A stretch of 64,000 nucleotides of DNA, taken from CAYQTL01 sp964420405 (GTDB taxonomy: Bacteria > Acidobacteriota > Thermoanaerobaculia > Thermoanaerobaculales > Sulfomarinibacteraceae). Location: NCBI GenBank assembly GCA_964420405.1, contig CAYQTL010000006.1, positions 1 through 64,000 of the forward strand, read 5' to 3'. The notes beneath the pieces are model-generated. The model was not told the origin of the DNA, made no database searches, and worked only from the letters and a program-made list of their open reading frames with translations. Made by a program: the position numbers and the translations under genes. This document shows positions 16,635 through 24,432 of this stretch, in pieces. Numbering within the stretch: the stretch's first letter is position 1; every line of letters starts with the position of its first letter.

Positions 16635-18563
16635 TCACTCGTGGTTGCCGGTCCTCCCGGCTGCGACGGGCAAGCAGGTCCTCGCCGCGACCGCGATGCC
16701 GGCGGGGCCGCGGGCGACGGCGACGCGGTCGCCGGCGAACGCCATGTCGTCGGCCGACCACCCGTCGACGCAGCCCAGGTCGACAGGGTCGGAGGGATCG
16801 GCGATGTCGACCCGGCGGAGTGGACAGGTCGCCGTCGTGCCGCCGCCGACCCACGCCACGTCGCCGTCGAGCCACACGCGGTAGGCCGGCGCCGTGTCGC
16901 CGACGGCGAACGCGTTCCGGATCTCGGGCTCGAACGGTCGGGTCACGTCGACCATCAGCAGGCCGGCGTCGCCGGCGGCGAGCACGAGCACATCCCCCTG
17001 GACCGCGACGCCGTGGGCCTGGCTCTCCAACCCGACCGTCGCCGCGATCCCGGGGGCGTGGGGATCGTCGAGGTCGACCATCGTCAGCCTGCCCGGAGCG
17101 CCGGAGTACACGCCGACGAGCGCCGCCCATCCGTTCCCGACCGCCAGGTCACGCGCCGATCCGAGACCGTGCGGCACGCCGCCGAGACGGGTCGCCACCG
17201 CGGGAGCGGAGACGTCCACCACCGCGAGCTCGCTCCCCGTGAGCACGTATGCGGTGCGTCCGTCGAGATCGACGTCCACCGCGAGCCCGTCGGCGGGCAC
17301 CCGGGCCACCACCTTCGGGCCGTCAGGGGGCGCGAGGTCCACCACGCTGACGGTGTCCAGGTGGGCGGCGACCGCAAGCCCGCCCGACAGGGCCACCTTC
17401 ACGTCCTGGGCCCAGACCACCCACGGTCCTTCCTCCAGGACCATGGCGCCTTCGAGGTCGAGCCCGCCGGTGCCGGGATTCCGGGACAGGATCCCGAAGG
17501 AGCCGCCGTCGTCGCCGAGCACCACGGTGTCGCCCTCGTACGCCACCGAGCGCACCCCGCCGAAGGTGTCGAGGACGGGGGCCGACGGGTCCGACGCCGT
17601 CCACACACCGTCGGCGCCGTTGGCGACCACCGCCCCGAGCCCCACCACCGCCACCCCGTGGCTGGCGGTGAACCGTCCGCCCCGGTACACGGGGACGGGT
17701 CTGGCCGGGTCGCCCACACTCTGGATCCACAGCTCGCCGCTGACGGAGGTGGTGTACGCGAGGCGCCCGCCGGCCATGTCGATCTGCCCCGCGACGTCCT
17801 CGAGGTGGTCGCCGACGGTCGCGCACTCCCTCGGGTCGGAGGCGTCGGTGACGTCCACCAGGAGCACGCCGTATGCCTCGACGGCGGCGACGCCACCGTC
17901 CACGATCACGCGGCCGGACGGCGGGCTCGACAGTGGGAGCTCCGAGATCCGGACCGGCGGGCCGGGGCCGCCGACGTTCCAGATCTCCAGCGTCCAGGTG
18001 TCGTACAGGCCCGAGTACAGCAGGTCATCCGCCAGGTCGAAGCCCGCCACGGTCAGCGCCGGAGGCCGGTCGAGAACGGCGGCCGGGACGAGGTGGGCGG
18101 GGTCCGTCGCGTCGAGGACCACGATGTCGCCGCCGACCGCGATCGCGACCCGTGCCCCGTCGGCCGCCACGAACGGCGACGAGGAAGCCAGCCGCCGGGA
18201 TGCGAGGACGGTAGGGGCGGACGGATCCGCGAGATCCATAGCGGTCAGCGCCGGGGGCTCGGCCACCACCCACGCGATGTCGCCGTCGACAGCCATCCCG
18301 GTGACGAATCCGTCGACCTGGACCGAGCCGAGCGCCACCGGGGCGGGACCTGACATGTCCAGAATCTCGACCACACCACCGGTCGCCGCGGCGACCGTCG
18401 ACCGGCCCTCGATGGCGACCACGGCGGTCGCCGGGCCGCGAGCGTACGGCTCGACATCCTGGAGGCAGCTGGAGCCGGCAGCAGGGGGAGTCGCTCCGGC
18501 GATTATGAGAGATGAGATGGCCGCAGCTCGCTTGATCCACGACGGTCCTCGTCGAGTGATCAT
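16635..18563 (-). CDS. Secreted LVIVD-repeat beta-propeller protein
   Basis: 642 aa, start at 18563 preceded by AAGGAGAG. The N-terminal 30 residues form a signal peptide; a Cys at GSSC (about 32) could be a lipid site but no classic lipobox is seen. The rest is built of about a dozen blades with the LVIVD pattern: VVEILDMSGPAPVALGSV, LTAMDLADPSAPTVL, VLLVDVTDASDPREC, LLMVDVTRPFEPEIR and so on. Such proteins are surface or periplasmic scaffolds with no defined activity. It is divergent from the CapA-like gene across a 295-bp spacer. Confidence 0.75.
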   Translation of the reverse strand: MITRRGPSWIKRAAAISSLIIAGATPPAAGSSCLQDVEPYARGPATAVVAIEGRSTVAAATGGVVEILDMSGPAPVALGSVQVDGFVTGMAVDGDIAWVVAEPPALTAMDLADPSAPTVLASRRLASSSPFVAADGARVAIAVGGDIVVLDATDPAHLVPAAVLDRPPALTVAGFDLADDLLYSGLYDTWTLEIWNVGGPGPPVRISELPLSSPPSGRVIVDGGVAAVEAYGVLLVDVTDASDPRECATVGDHLEDVAGQIDMAGGRLAYTTSVSGELWIQSVGDPARPVPVYRGGRFTASHGVAVVGLGAVVANGADGVWTASDPSAPVLDTFGGVRSVAYEGDTVVLGDDGGSFGILSRNPGTGGLDLEGAMVLEEGPWVVWAQDVKVALSGGLAVAAHLDTVSVVDLAPPDGPKVVARVPADGLAVDVDLDGRTAYVLTGSELAVVDVSAPAVATRLGGVPHGLGSARDLAVGNGWAALVGVYSGAPGRLTMVDLDDPHAPGIAATVGLESQAHGVAVQGDVLVLAAGDAGLLMVDVTRPFEPEIRNAFAVGDTAPAYRVWLDGDVAWVGGGTTATCPLRRVDIADPSDPVDLGCVDGWSADDMAFAGDRVAVARGPAGIAVAARTCLPVAAGRTGNHE

Positions 18564-18858
18564 GGTCTCTCCTTCTTCGATCGACGCACCTTCGCCGAGT
18601 CTACGGTCCCCCGCGGCGGGGCGTTGAGACGCGGGGGCGAGGGGTGATCCTGCGGCGGTCGCAGGGGCGTCGGAGGGGACAGCGACAGGGACAGGGGTAT
18701 GGGCAGCGGCGCCGACAGCGTCAGCGACAGTGACGGTAGGCGCGTGAGCAGCCCCGGCGGGTAGCGATGGGCAGCGCGCGGGTGGTTGGGAGATCCCGGC
18801 CCTCACCCTGTGAGTGGCAGCGCGTCCGGTGCGGGGCGGGACGTGGCACCATCGCGGG
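18564..18858. repeat. Divergent spacer with CAGCGACAGG-type tract
   Basis: The 295-bp gap contains, around 18675-18740, a run of GACAGGGACAGG and CAGCGACAG triplets. It resembles the internal tract of the composite repeats at 791 and 4396 but has no hairpin unit or hexamer array. Confidence 0.4.
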
Positions 18859-19899
18859 GTGGCTCCCATCGGCCCCTATCCGGTCGCCGTCGGGCTGGCG
18901 ATGCTGCCGCGGTGGGTGCGGCCCCGGGCCGGCGGCCTCGGGCGGGTCGTGCGGGCACCTGCGGCGGCGGGAGTGGTCGGCGACGGGCCGAGGGTGGTCA
19001 TCGCCGGCGACCTGATGCCCCTGACAGGGTGGGCCGTGCCGGAGGTCGCACCGTCGATCCGGAACCTGGTCGGCGGCGCCGACTGGTTCCTCGCCAACTG
19101 CGAAGGCCCGGTGAGCCGGTCGCCGGAGCGCACCGGTGTCCCGGGCTACCGGCGCGAGAGGGCGACCGCATCCTGGCTGACGGAGGTGCTCGATCGCCTG
19201 GGTGCGCGGCCCGGGAGCACGGTCCTCTCGGTGGCGAACAACCATGCCATGGACCGCGGCGCCACTGGGTTCCTCCGGACCCTGGAGACGTTGGAAGGTC
19301 TCGGCATCCGTCCGGCGGGCACGCTGGAGGGGGAACGTGCGGTCCCGGCCGTGATCCGGGCCGGCAGAATCCGGCTGGCGGTGCTCGCGTGGACGGAGTG
19401 GATGAACCGGCGCGGGCCGGGAGGTCCGGCGCGCTGGGAGCACGTCCGCGGGCGGCACGGTCACGAGCTGGCGGGCGAGGCCGAGGTGGTGGTGGGAATG
19501 CCGCACTGGGATCTCGAGATGAGCCACGTTCCGTGCCGGCGCACGGTGTCGCGGGCTCGGGAGCTGCGCGGCCGGGGCTTCGGCCTCGTCGCGGGCTGCC
19601 ACCCCCACGTGATCCAGCCGCTCGGTGGGGACGCCCGCTCGCCGTGCGCCTTCTCGCTCGGCTCGCTGGTCGGCCCGGCGTCGTGGCTGCCGGCCACGGC
19701 CCGACTGGCCGCACTGCTGGAGGTCGGCCTCGACGACACCGCCGCCCGGGTGTGCGGTTACCGCCTCCATCTCGTGTGTCAGCTCGGTCGGGGCGCCGGG
19801 CGGCGGCTCGTGCCGATCGACGAGGACGGCGGGGGCGGCGCCGCCCTCCGGCGCCGGATCGCCAGGCTGCTGGTCGGGGGAGCGGAGGGGCCCTGGTGA
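18859..19899 (+). CDS. CapA/PgsA-like metallophosphatase
   Basis: About 346 aa. CapA-family proteins are calcineurin-like metallophosphatases first known from poly-gamma-glutamate capsule export and cell-wall enzymes. Visible motifs: VVIAGDLMP (metal Asp), LANCEGPV (Asn), VLSVANNHAMDRG (Asn-His) and AGCHPHVIQPLGG (His pair); all expected metal ligands are present. The start is uncertain: GTG at 18859 is used, with GTG 18814 and ATG 18901 as alternatives, and none has a clear ribosome site. A gamma-glutamyltransferase lies 3 kb away, but on the other strand in a separate operon, so a capsule role is not supported by close linkage. Confidence 0.8.
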   Translation: MAPIGPYPVAVGLAMLPRWVRPRAGGLGRVVRAPAAAGVVGDGPRVVIAGDLMPLTGWAVPEVAPSIRNLVGGADWFLANCEGPVSRSPERTGVPGYRRERATASWLTEVLDRLGARPGSTVLSVANNHAMDRGATGFLRTLETLEGLGIRPAGTLEGERAVPAVIRAGRIRLAVLAWTEWMNRRGPGGPARWEHVRGRHGHELAGEAEVVVGMPHWDLEMSHVPCRRTVSRARELRGRGFGLVAGCHPHVIQPLGGDARSPCAFSLGSLVGPASWLPATARLAALLEVGLDDTAARVCGYRLHLVCQLGRGAGRRLVPIDEDGGGGAALRRRIARLLVGGAEGPW

Positions 19900-19976
19900 G
19901 GGGCGGGCGGAGCAGCGGCGCCCGAGTGCAGGCCTCCGGGCCTCGCGGGCTCTTCCAGGCAGCCGCCGTCGTCGGG

Positions 19977-20243
19977 CTATCTCGACCTGCGCACGCGGAT
20001 CCGCCGGCCTGGATCCTGGCGCCGCACCCACCGGACGAAGCGGCGGACGTCCGGGTGGGACCGCAGCGCGTCGAGCGTGCCGAGCTCCGCGGCGATCCGC
20101 CGGTTGTCGAACAGGGCGTGGACCTGGCGGTGGCAGGCCCGGCACAGCTCCGCGGTCTCGCCCCCCGTCCCGCCGCGCTCCCGCGGGACCAGGTGGTGCA
20201 CCGTCAGCTCGGGGACCTCGCGGCCGCACAGCTCGCATACCAC
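19977..20243 (-). CDS. HNH endonuclease
   Basis: 88 aa with a GTG start. The HNH fold is complete: zinc knuckle CELCG at residues 3-7, HHLVPRERGG with the catalytic His pair, then CRACHRQVH. A short basic C-terminus (RRQDPGRRIRVRRSR) follows. HNH proteins of this size cut DNA nonspecifically or belong to restriction, mobile or repair contexts. No partner is adjacent; it lies 51 bp downstream of the SDR on the same strand and may be read through from it. Confidence 0.88.
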   Translation of the reverse strand: MVCELCGREVPELTVHHLVPRERGGTGGETAELCRACHRQVHALFDNRRIAAELGTLDALRSHPDVRRFVRWVRRQDPGRRIRVRRSR

Positions 20244-20294
20244 GGGCAGGGCAACGCGCTGCCGGCCGGTGGTCTTTCTCCGTGCAGGCCGGTG

Positions 20295-21062
20295 TCAGCG
20301 CTGCATCAGGCGGACGATCCTGGCCGTCAGGCCGGCCGGGGCGAGCCGCCGCGAGAACGCCATGAGCTTGTTCGACCACCCGATCACGGCCACCGTCCTG
20401 CCGGCGAGCATCGCGCGGTAGCCGGAGCGGGCGACCCGGACCGCGGGGACCGCGAGCCGGGCCAGCAGGGTGTCGTCGAGGTCGGCCGTGGCGAGGAACC
20501 CGGTGCGCGTGGGGCCTGGACACACCGCGGTCACGGTGACGCCGGTTCCCTCCAGCTCGATGGCGATCGCCCGGGAGTAGCTGAGGACGTAGGCCTTGGT
20601 GGCGTAGTAGACGGCCTGCAGCGGTCCGGGGAAGAACGCCGCCGTGGACGCCACGTTCATGATCCGGCCGGACCCCCGAGCGACCATTTCGGGAAGGTAG
20701 GCCCGGGTCAGAGCCGTCAGCGCGCCGACGTTGAGCCCGATCATCGCCAGCTCGGTCCCCGGTGGGCGCTCGTGGTGGAGACCCCGGCCGCCGAAGCCGG
20801 CGTTGTTGACGAGGTAGTCGACCTGCAGGCCACGGGCCGCCACCTCGTCGTGGAGGCGCTGCGGCGCGCCGTCGTCCGTCAGGTCCGCGACGACGACGTG
20901 GGCCCGCACGCCGTGCCGTCCCTCGATCTCTGAGGCCAGCGTCCTCAGCTCGTCCTCGCGGCGGGCGACGAGGACGCAGTCCCCTCCCGCCGCGGCGTGG
21001 ACGAGGGCGAGCTCGCGGCCGATGCCGCTCGAGGCGCCGGTGATCAGTGCCAGCGTGCCCAT
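20295..21062 (-). CDS. SDR-family NAD(P)-dependent oxidoreductase
   Basis: 255 aa, start at 21062 with AAGGAGG eight bases upstream. Classic SDR layout: TGASSGIG cofactor loop at 8-15, DLTDD near 65, NNAGFGG near 90, catalytic Ser in NVASTAAF, YYATKAY (Tyr-x3-Lys) and CPGPTRTGF. Arg residues after the second strand (VARREDEL) favour NADP. The substrate cannot be told. The C-terminal part (SGYRAMLAGRTVAVIGWSNK) resembles the DltE/YqjQ-type SDR subgroup. The HNH gene follows on the same strand. Confidence 0.88.
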   Translation of the reverse strand: MGTLALITGASSGIGRELALVHAAAGGDCVLVARREDELRTLASEIEGRHGVRAHVVVADLTDDGAPQRLHDEVAARGLQVDYLVNNAGFGGRGLHHERPPGTELAMIGLNVGALTALTRAYLPEMVARGSGRIMNVASTAAFFPGPLQAVYYATKAYVLSYSRAIAIELEGTGVTVTAVCPGPTRTGFLATADLDDTLLARLAVPAVRVARSGYRAMLAGRTVAVIGWSNKLMAFSRRLAPAGLTARIVRLMQR

Positions 21063-21230
21063 CTCGGCCCTCCTTGGTGGTCTGCGGCCGAAACCGCCGG
21101 CGGCGCCGGGTTGTTCCGGGGACCTGGCACGGCGCCCCGCGGCCGCGACTTCGTGGCGTGACGCCGTGGCTCGTCCCGGGGGTTGCCGATCCACAACCGC
21201 CGGAGCAGAATCGAGGGCGAGGAGGCCGGC

Positions 21231-21425
21231 ATGAGCGAAGCCGGATGTGCCACGTGCCCCTGGCGCGCGACATACGACCAGCGCCCGCGGTCGCTGCTGG
21301 GACGGCTGTGGAGGTTCCACGCCCGCCTCTGCCCCGGGTGGCGGGCGTACGTCACGGGGCTTCCCGACGAGGAGAGACGGGCGGTGATCGAGCGGTACGC
21401 CCTGCCCGCCCGGAAGCCCGCGTGA
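21231..21425 (+). CDS. Small Cys/Trp-rich protein of unknown function
   Basis: 64 aa with a strong ribosome site (GAGGAGG) before the ATG. The sequence has a compact pattern: CATCPWRATYDQ, SLLGRLWRFHARLCPGW, YVTGLPDEERRAVI. Cys-x2-Cys plus a later Cys and a His suggests a small metal-binding or redox module. Proteins of this look (CxxCxWR...LLGRLWRxH...CPGW) occur in other anaerobe and Acidobacteriota-like genomes as I recall, without known function. It is divergent from the SDR across 168 bp. Confidence 0.7.
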   Translation: MSEAGCATCPWRATYDQRPRSLLGRLWRFHARLCPGWRAYVTGLPDEERRAVIERYALPARKPA

Positions 21426-21446
21426 GCCGCTGCCGCGTCGGGGTGT

Positions 21447-22040
21447 CTACTCGATCGTGAAGCTCATCAGCTCGACCGGCACCAGGGTGGCGGTCACCGA
21501 GTAGCTGCACAGGATCGACGAGGTGCTCGTCGGCGGGGGACCGTTGGAGTCCCACAGCGACCCGAGGTGCGTCGCGAGCCCGGTCGGCGCGACCGCCGGC
21601 GAGCTCGCCTTCCAGTCGTAGGGCTCGGCTCCGGCGGGACCGTAGGCCACGATCCAGTAGCTCGCGCCGGCGGTCAGCGTGGACCCGGACGACGTGAAGT
21701 CGTAATTGGCGATTCCGGTCGCGCCGAACGTCGGGTTGGTCAGGGTCTCGATGGCCGCGCCGGGCTGACCGCCGGCGTCGCTCCACAGCTCGACGATCGG
21801 CGACACCCCGGGCGCCGGGACGTTGAGGCGCATCGTGACGTGGTCGAGGATGTAGTCCTGCCCCGCCGGCATGGTGAACCCCATGCCCTTGTTGCGGGTG
21901 TCGTTGATGATCCCGGTCTGGGTGCCGTCGTCCCCGTCGAGGTTGCTGATCAGGACGGTCTGCGCCGCGACCGGCTGTGCGAGCAGACAGAGCACGACCA
22001 GCGCCGCCGACCCCACTACCCCGTGTGCACTGCGGAACAT
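21447..22040 (-). CDS. Secreted choice-of-anchor-type protein
   Basis: 197 aa. Signal peptide 1-26 (GSAALVVLCLLAQPVAA) followed by a beta-sandwich with GFTMPAGQDYILDHVTMRL, ASYWIVAYGP and W/D-rich turns. This matches the pattern of choice-of-anchor domains, which accompany various C-terminal anchors. The end is PVELMSFTIE, a short tail also typical of exported proteins of this type, with no transmembrane helix. It lies 116 bp downstream of the formylglutamate hydrolase gene on the same strand but is probably separate from it in function. Confidence 0.65.
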   Translation of the reverse strand: MFRSAHGVVGSAALVVLCLLAQPVAAQTVLISNLDGDDGTQTGIINDTRNKGMGFTMPAGQDYILDHVTMRLNVPAPGVSPIVELWSDAGGQPGAAIETLTNPTFGATGIANYDFTSSGSTLTAGASYWIVAYGPAGAEPYDWKASSPAVAPTGLATHLGSLWDSNGPPPTSTSSILCSYSVTATLVPVELMSFTIE

Positions 22041-22156
22041 CTTCTCCCCCTCCTTCTCCAGCTGGCCTATCGCAGAACGACTCTACCAGAAGAGGCAGCG
22101 GGGACGCAGCCGTTTCGGGCCCGGTTCGGAGTCTCCGGCAGCTCGCACCCGGACGG

Positions 22157-22852
22157 TCAGACGGGGTCCTGGAACCGCTCGCAGAACCGTCCGAGGGCGT
22201 CGCGGACGCCGTCCCGCTTGGCGGCGACCGTGGTCCACGGCCCGCGCGCGATCTCGATCTGGATCCACGGCATCTCGCGGCCGTGCCGGCGGGTGATGTA
22301 GCCGCCCGAGAACGGTCGGTTGACGGCGGGCCGGATGCCGAAGGCCGCGCCGAAGCACGACGTCAGCTCGGCGGTCCAGGCCGGCGGACAGCTGGCGCCG
22401 TTCGCGTCACCGAGGCACACCTCCGGCCGCCGGCTTCCGGGGTCCGGAGCCACAGGGGGTGCCACCGCCGCCATGGTGTGGCAGTCGAACGCCACCGGAA
22501 CGGTCCTGGCGAGCGCTGTCAGGTGCTCGTGGTACGGGGTCCAGTAGCGCTCGACGAGCAGCCGTGCCACCTCGTCCGCGAGCGGACGTCGCCAGACCGG
22601 GACGTTCCAGCAGGTGTGGGTCTTGACCACGCCGTCGCGACGCCGGTCGTCCGGCGCGCGGTTGAGGTCGACCACCGCTCGCGCCACCCCGGTGGTGATG
22701 AAGCGCGCGACGTGGCGCTCGAGGTCGTAGATCGCGGCGGCCTCCTCGTCGCCGTCCCGGGCGATCTCGTGATCGGGCGCCGCCCGCAGGGGCTCCACCT
22801 CCGGCGGGACGCCGAGCCCGGCGTGGGGCACCGACACCAGGGCGGGGATCAC
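22157..22852 (-). CDS. N-formylglutamate amidohydrolase family protein
   Basis: 231 aa. The GTG start at 22852 overlaps the stop of the gamma-glutamyltransferase gene (GTGA), indicating translational coupling. Family motifs: SVPHAGLGVPP near the N-terminus, a DxD-like acidic turn (ARDGDEEAA), VVDLNRAPDD, and FDCHTMA with its metal-type His. The family hydrolyses N-formyl-L-glutamate or related N-acyl or amide bonds. In this operon the substrate may be a product of the ATP-grasp and GGT enzymes rather than histidine-degradation formylglutamate; no hut gene is nearby. Confidence 0.82.
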   Translation of the reverse strand: MIPALVSVPHAGLGVPPEVEPLRAAPDHEIARDGDEEAAAIYDLERHVARFITTGVARAVVDLNRAPDDRRRDGVVKTHTCWNVPVWRRPLADEVARLLVERYWTPYHEHLTALARTVPVAFDCHTMAAVAPPVAPDPGSRRPEVCLGDANGASCPPAWTAELTSCFGAAFGIRPAVNRPFSGGYITRRHGREMPWIQIEIARGPWTTVAAKRDGVRDALGRFCERFQDPV

Positions 22853-24432
22853 GACGGTCCCCCGGAGGTGCCGTCCCGCCGTGGATCGGCCGCGCCGAGG
22901 AAGCCCTCGCCGTCCCGGCGGACCAGCTGGACCGCGCCGAAGAAGTACGAGTACGGCTCCTCCTCCACGACCGTCCAGCCGTCGTCGCGCAGGGCCGCCA
23001 GGAGCTTCCTGCCCACGCGGGGAGCCTCGATCCGGAGCTCGCCCCCCGGCGACGCGTGCAGGCGGGGAGCGGCGATCGCGTCGGACGGCGCCGCCCCTCC
23101 GTCGATCCGGAGCAGCGACTGGGCGATCGCGGACGAGATGCGGGACGAGCCGGGCGATCCGACCACCTCCACCGGCATCCTGTCCCGGTACAGAATCGTC
23201 GGCGCAACGCTCGACCACGGGCGGCCGTTGGGCCGCAGCGCGTACGGATGGGCGGGATCGTCGTGACGGAACGCCGAGATGTAGCTGTTGTAGAGCATGC
23301 CCAGCTCCCGGTTGGCGACGCAGGCGCCCCAGAACAGCTCGATCGACTGCGTCAGGCCGACGGCGTTGCCGTCCGCGTCCATCACCGACAGGTGGGTCGT
23401 GTCGCCGCCGACGCCTCCCGCGAGCTCGCGGGCGAGGACCTCGAGGCGGCGCTCGGCGAGCATGTCGTGGACCAGCTGGGCGTGACGTTCCGGATCGCGC
23501 GGCTCGCCCTCGTGGTCCTCGAGCGCCCGCCGGATCGCGCGCGCCAGGAATCGGGCGCCGGAGGCCCGGTCGGGATCCCGCAGGTCGAGCGGGCTGCGGT
23601 CGAGGACGTGGAGGATCTGGAGCAGCACGCGGCCGGCGCCGGCCGGCGGGAAGGTCGCCACCTCGAGGCCGGCGAACTCGCCCCGGTCGGGGTCCCGCTC
23701 GACCGGCCACGGGACCTGCAGCAGGTCGTCCCTTCCGATCAGCCCGTCGTGGGCTGCCATGTCGGCGACGATGGAGCTCGCGATCGCGCCCTGGTAGAAG
23801 TCGCTGGCGCCGTGCTCCGCGAGCCGGCGGAGGGTGGCGGCCATCGCAGGCTGGCGAAGGGTGTCGCCCTCCCGGTAGGGGTCCTTCCCGTCGGCGAGGA
23901 AGAGCTCGGCGGCGGTTCCGGCCCGCAGCAGGTCGAGCTTGCTCTCGGCCAGGTGCTGCTGGAGCGAGCTCACCGGGAATCCCTCGTCAGCGAGCCGGAT
24001 GGCCGGTCGCAGCAGATCCGGCCATGGCAGGCTGCCGTACCGGTCGTGGAGGTAGGCGAGGGTGGCGGGGGTGCTCGGCACCGTCGCCGCGCGGTAGCCC
24101 ACCGACCTCGCCTCGGGAGGGATCGAGCGGGACGTCGCGTGGTTCGGCGCCCTGGACGAGCCGTCGAGAGCCACGGTGCGGCCGAGGCGCGCCTCGTGGA
24201 GCAGCGCCATCGTCTGCCCGGCCAGCCCGCTCGCCGAGGGCTCGCACACGCCCAGGGCGAAGGCCGCCGCCACGGCGGCGTCGAACGCGTTGCCGCCGGC
24301 GGCGAGCATCTCGGCGCCGGCGTCGGTTCCTCCCGGGTGCTGGGTCGCGACCATCCCGGCCTCCGACCGCGCCGTGCGCTCGCCCCAGGGCGGTCGCGCC
24401 GGGTCCGGCGTGGAGGGGATGCGGAGGGTCAC
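22849..24432 (-). CDS. ggt: Gamma-glutamyltransferase
   Basis: 527 aa, GTG start at 24432 overlapping the previous stop (GTGA). The family cleaves or transfers gamma-glutamyl groups and self-processes at a Thr. The N-terminal large-subunit region has GMVATQHPGGTDAGAEML, GGNAFDAAVAAAFALGVCEP and SGLAGQTMALL. The nucleophile is in GGDTTHLSVMDADGNAV, which starts the small subunit, and a glycine-rich loop GSPGSSRI follows. No signal peptide is evident, which is unusual since most GGTs are exported; a cytoplasmic role in peptide processing fits the operon. Confidence 0.9.
   Translation of the reverse strand: MTLRIPSTPDPARPPWGERTARSEAGMVATQHPGGTDAGAEMLAAGGNAFDAAVAAAFALGVCEPSASGLAGQTMALLHEARLGRTVALDGSSRAPNHATSRSIPPEARSVGYRAATVPSTPATLAYLHDRYGSLPWPDLLRPAIRLADEGFPVSSLQQHLAESKLDLLRAGTAAELFLADGKDPYREGDTLRQPAMAATLRRLAEHGASDFYQGAIASSIVADMAAHDGLIGRDDLLQVPWPVERDPDRGEFAGLEVATFPPAGAGRVLLQILHVLDRSPLDLRDPDRASGARFLARAIRRALEDHEGEPRDPERHAQLVHDMLAERRLEVLARELAGGVGGDTTHLSVMDADGNAVGLTQSIELFWGACVANRELGMLYNSYISAFRHDDPAHPYALRPNGRPWSSVAPTILYRDRMPVEVVGSPGSSRISSAIAQSLLRIDGGAAPSDAIAAPRLHASPGGELRIEAPRVGRKLLAALRDDGWTVVEEEPYSYFFGAVQLVRRDGEGFLGAADPRRDGTSGGPS

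Noticed and set aside
18721..21273. An 850-codon minus-strand open frame across the CapA, HNH and SDR genes
   Set aside because: It is a shadow frame. Its translation is Arg/Ala/Gly-rich, while three recognisable genes with family motifs and ribosome sites occupy the other frames.
18859..24432. CapA-like protein plus GGT as a poly-gamma-glutamate capsule system
   Set aside because: The two genes are 3 kb apart on opposite strands with SDR, HNH and other genes between, and no CapB/CapC-like genes are present.
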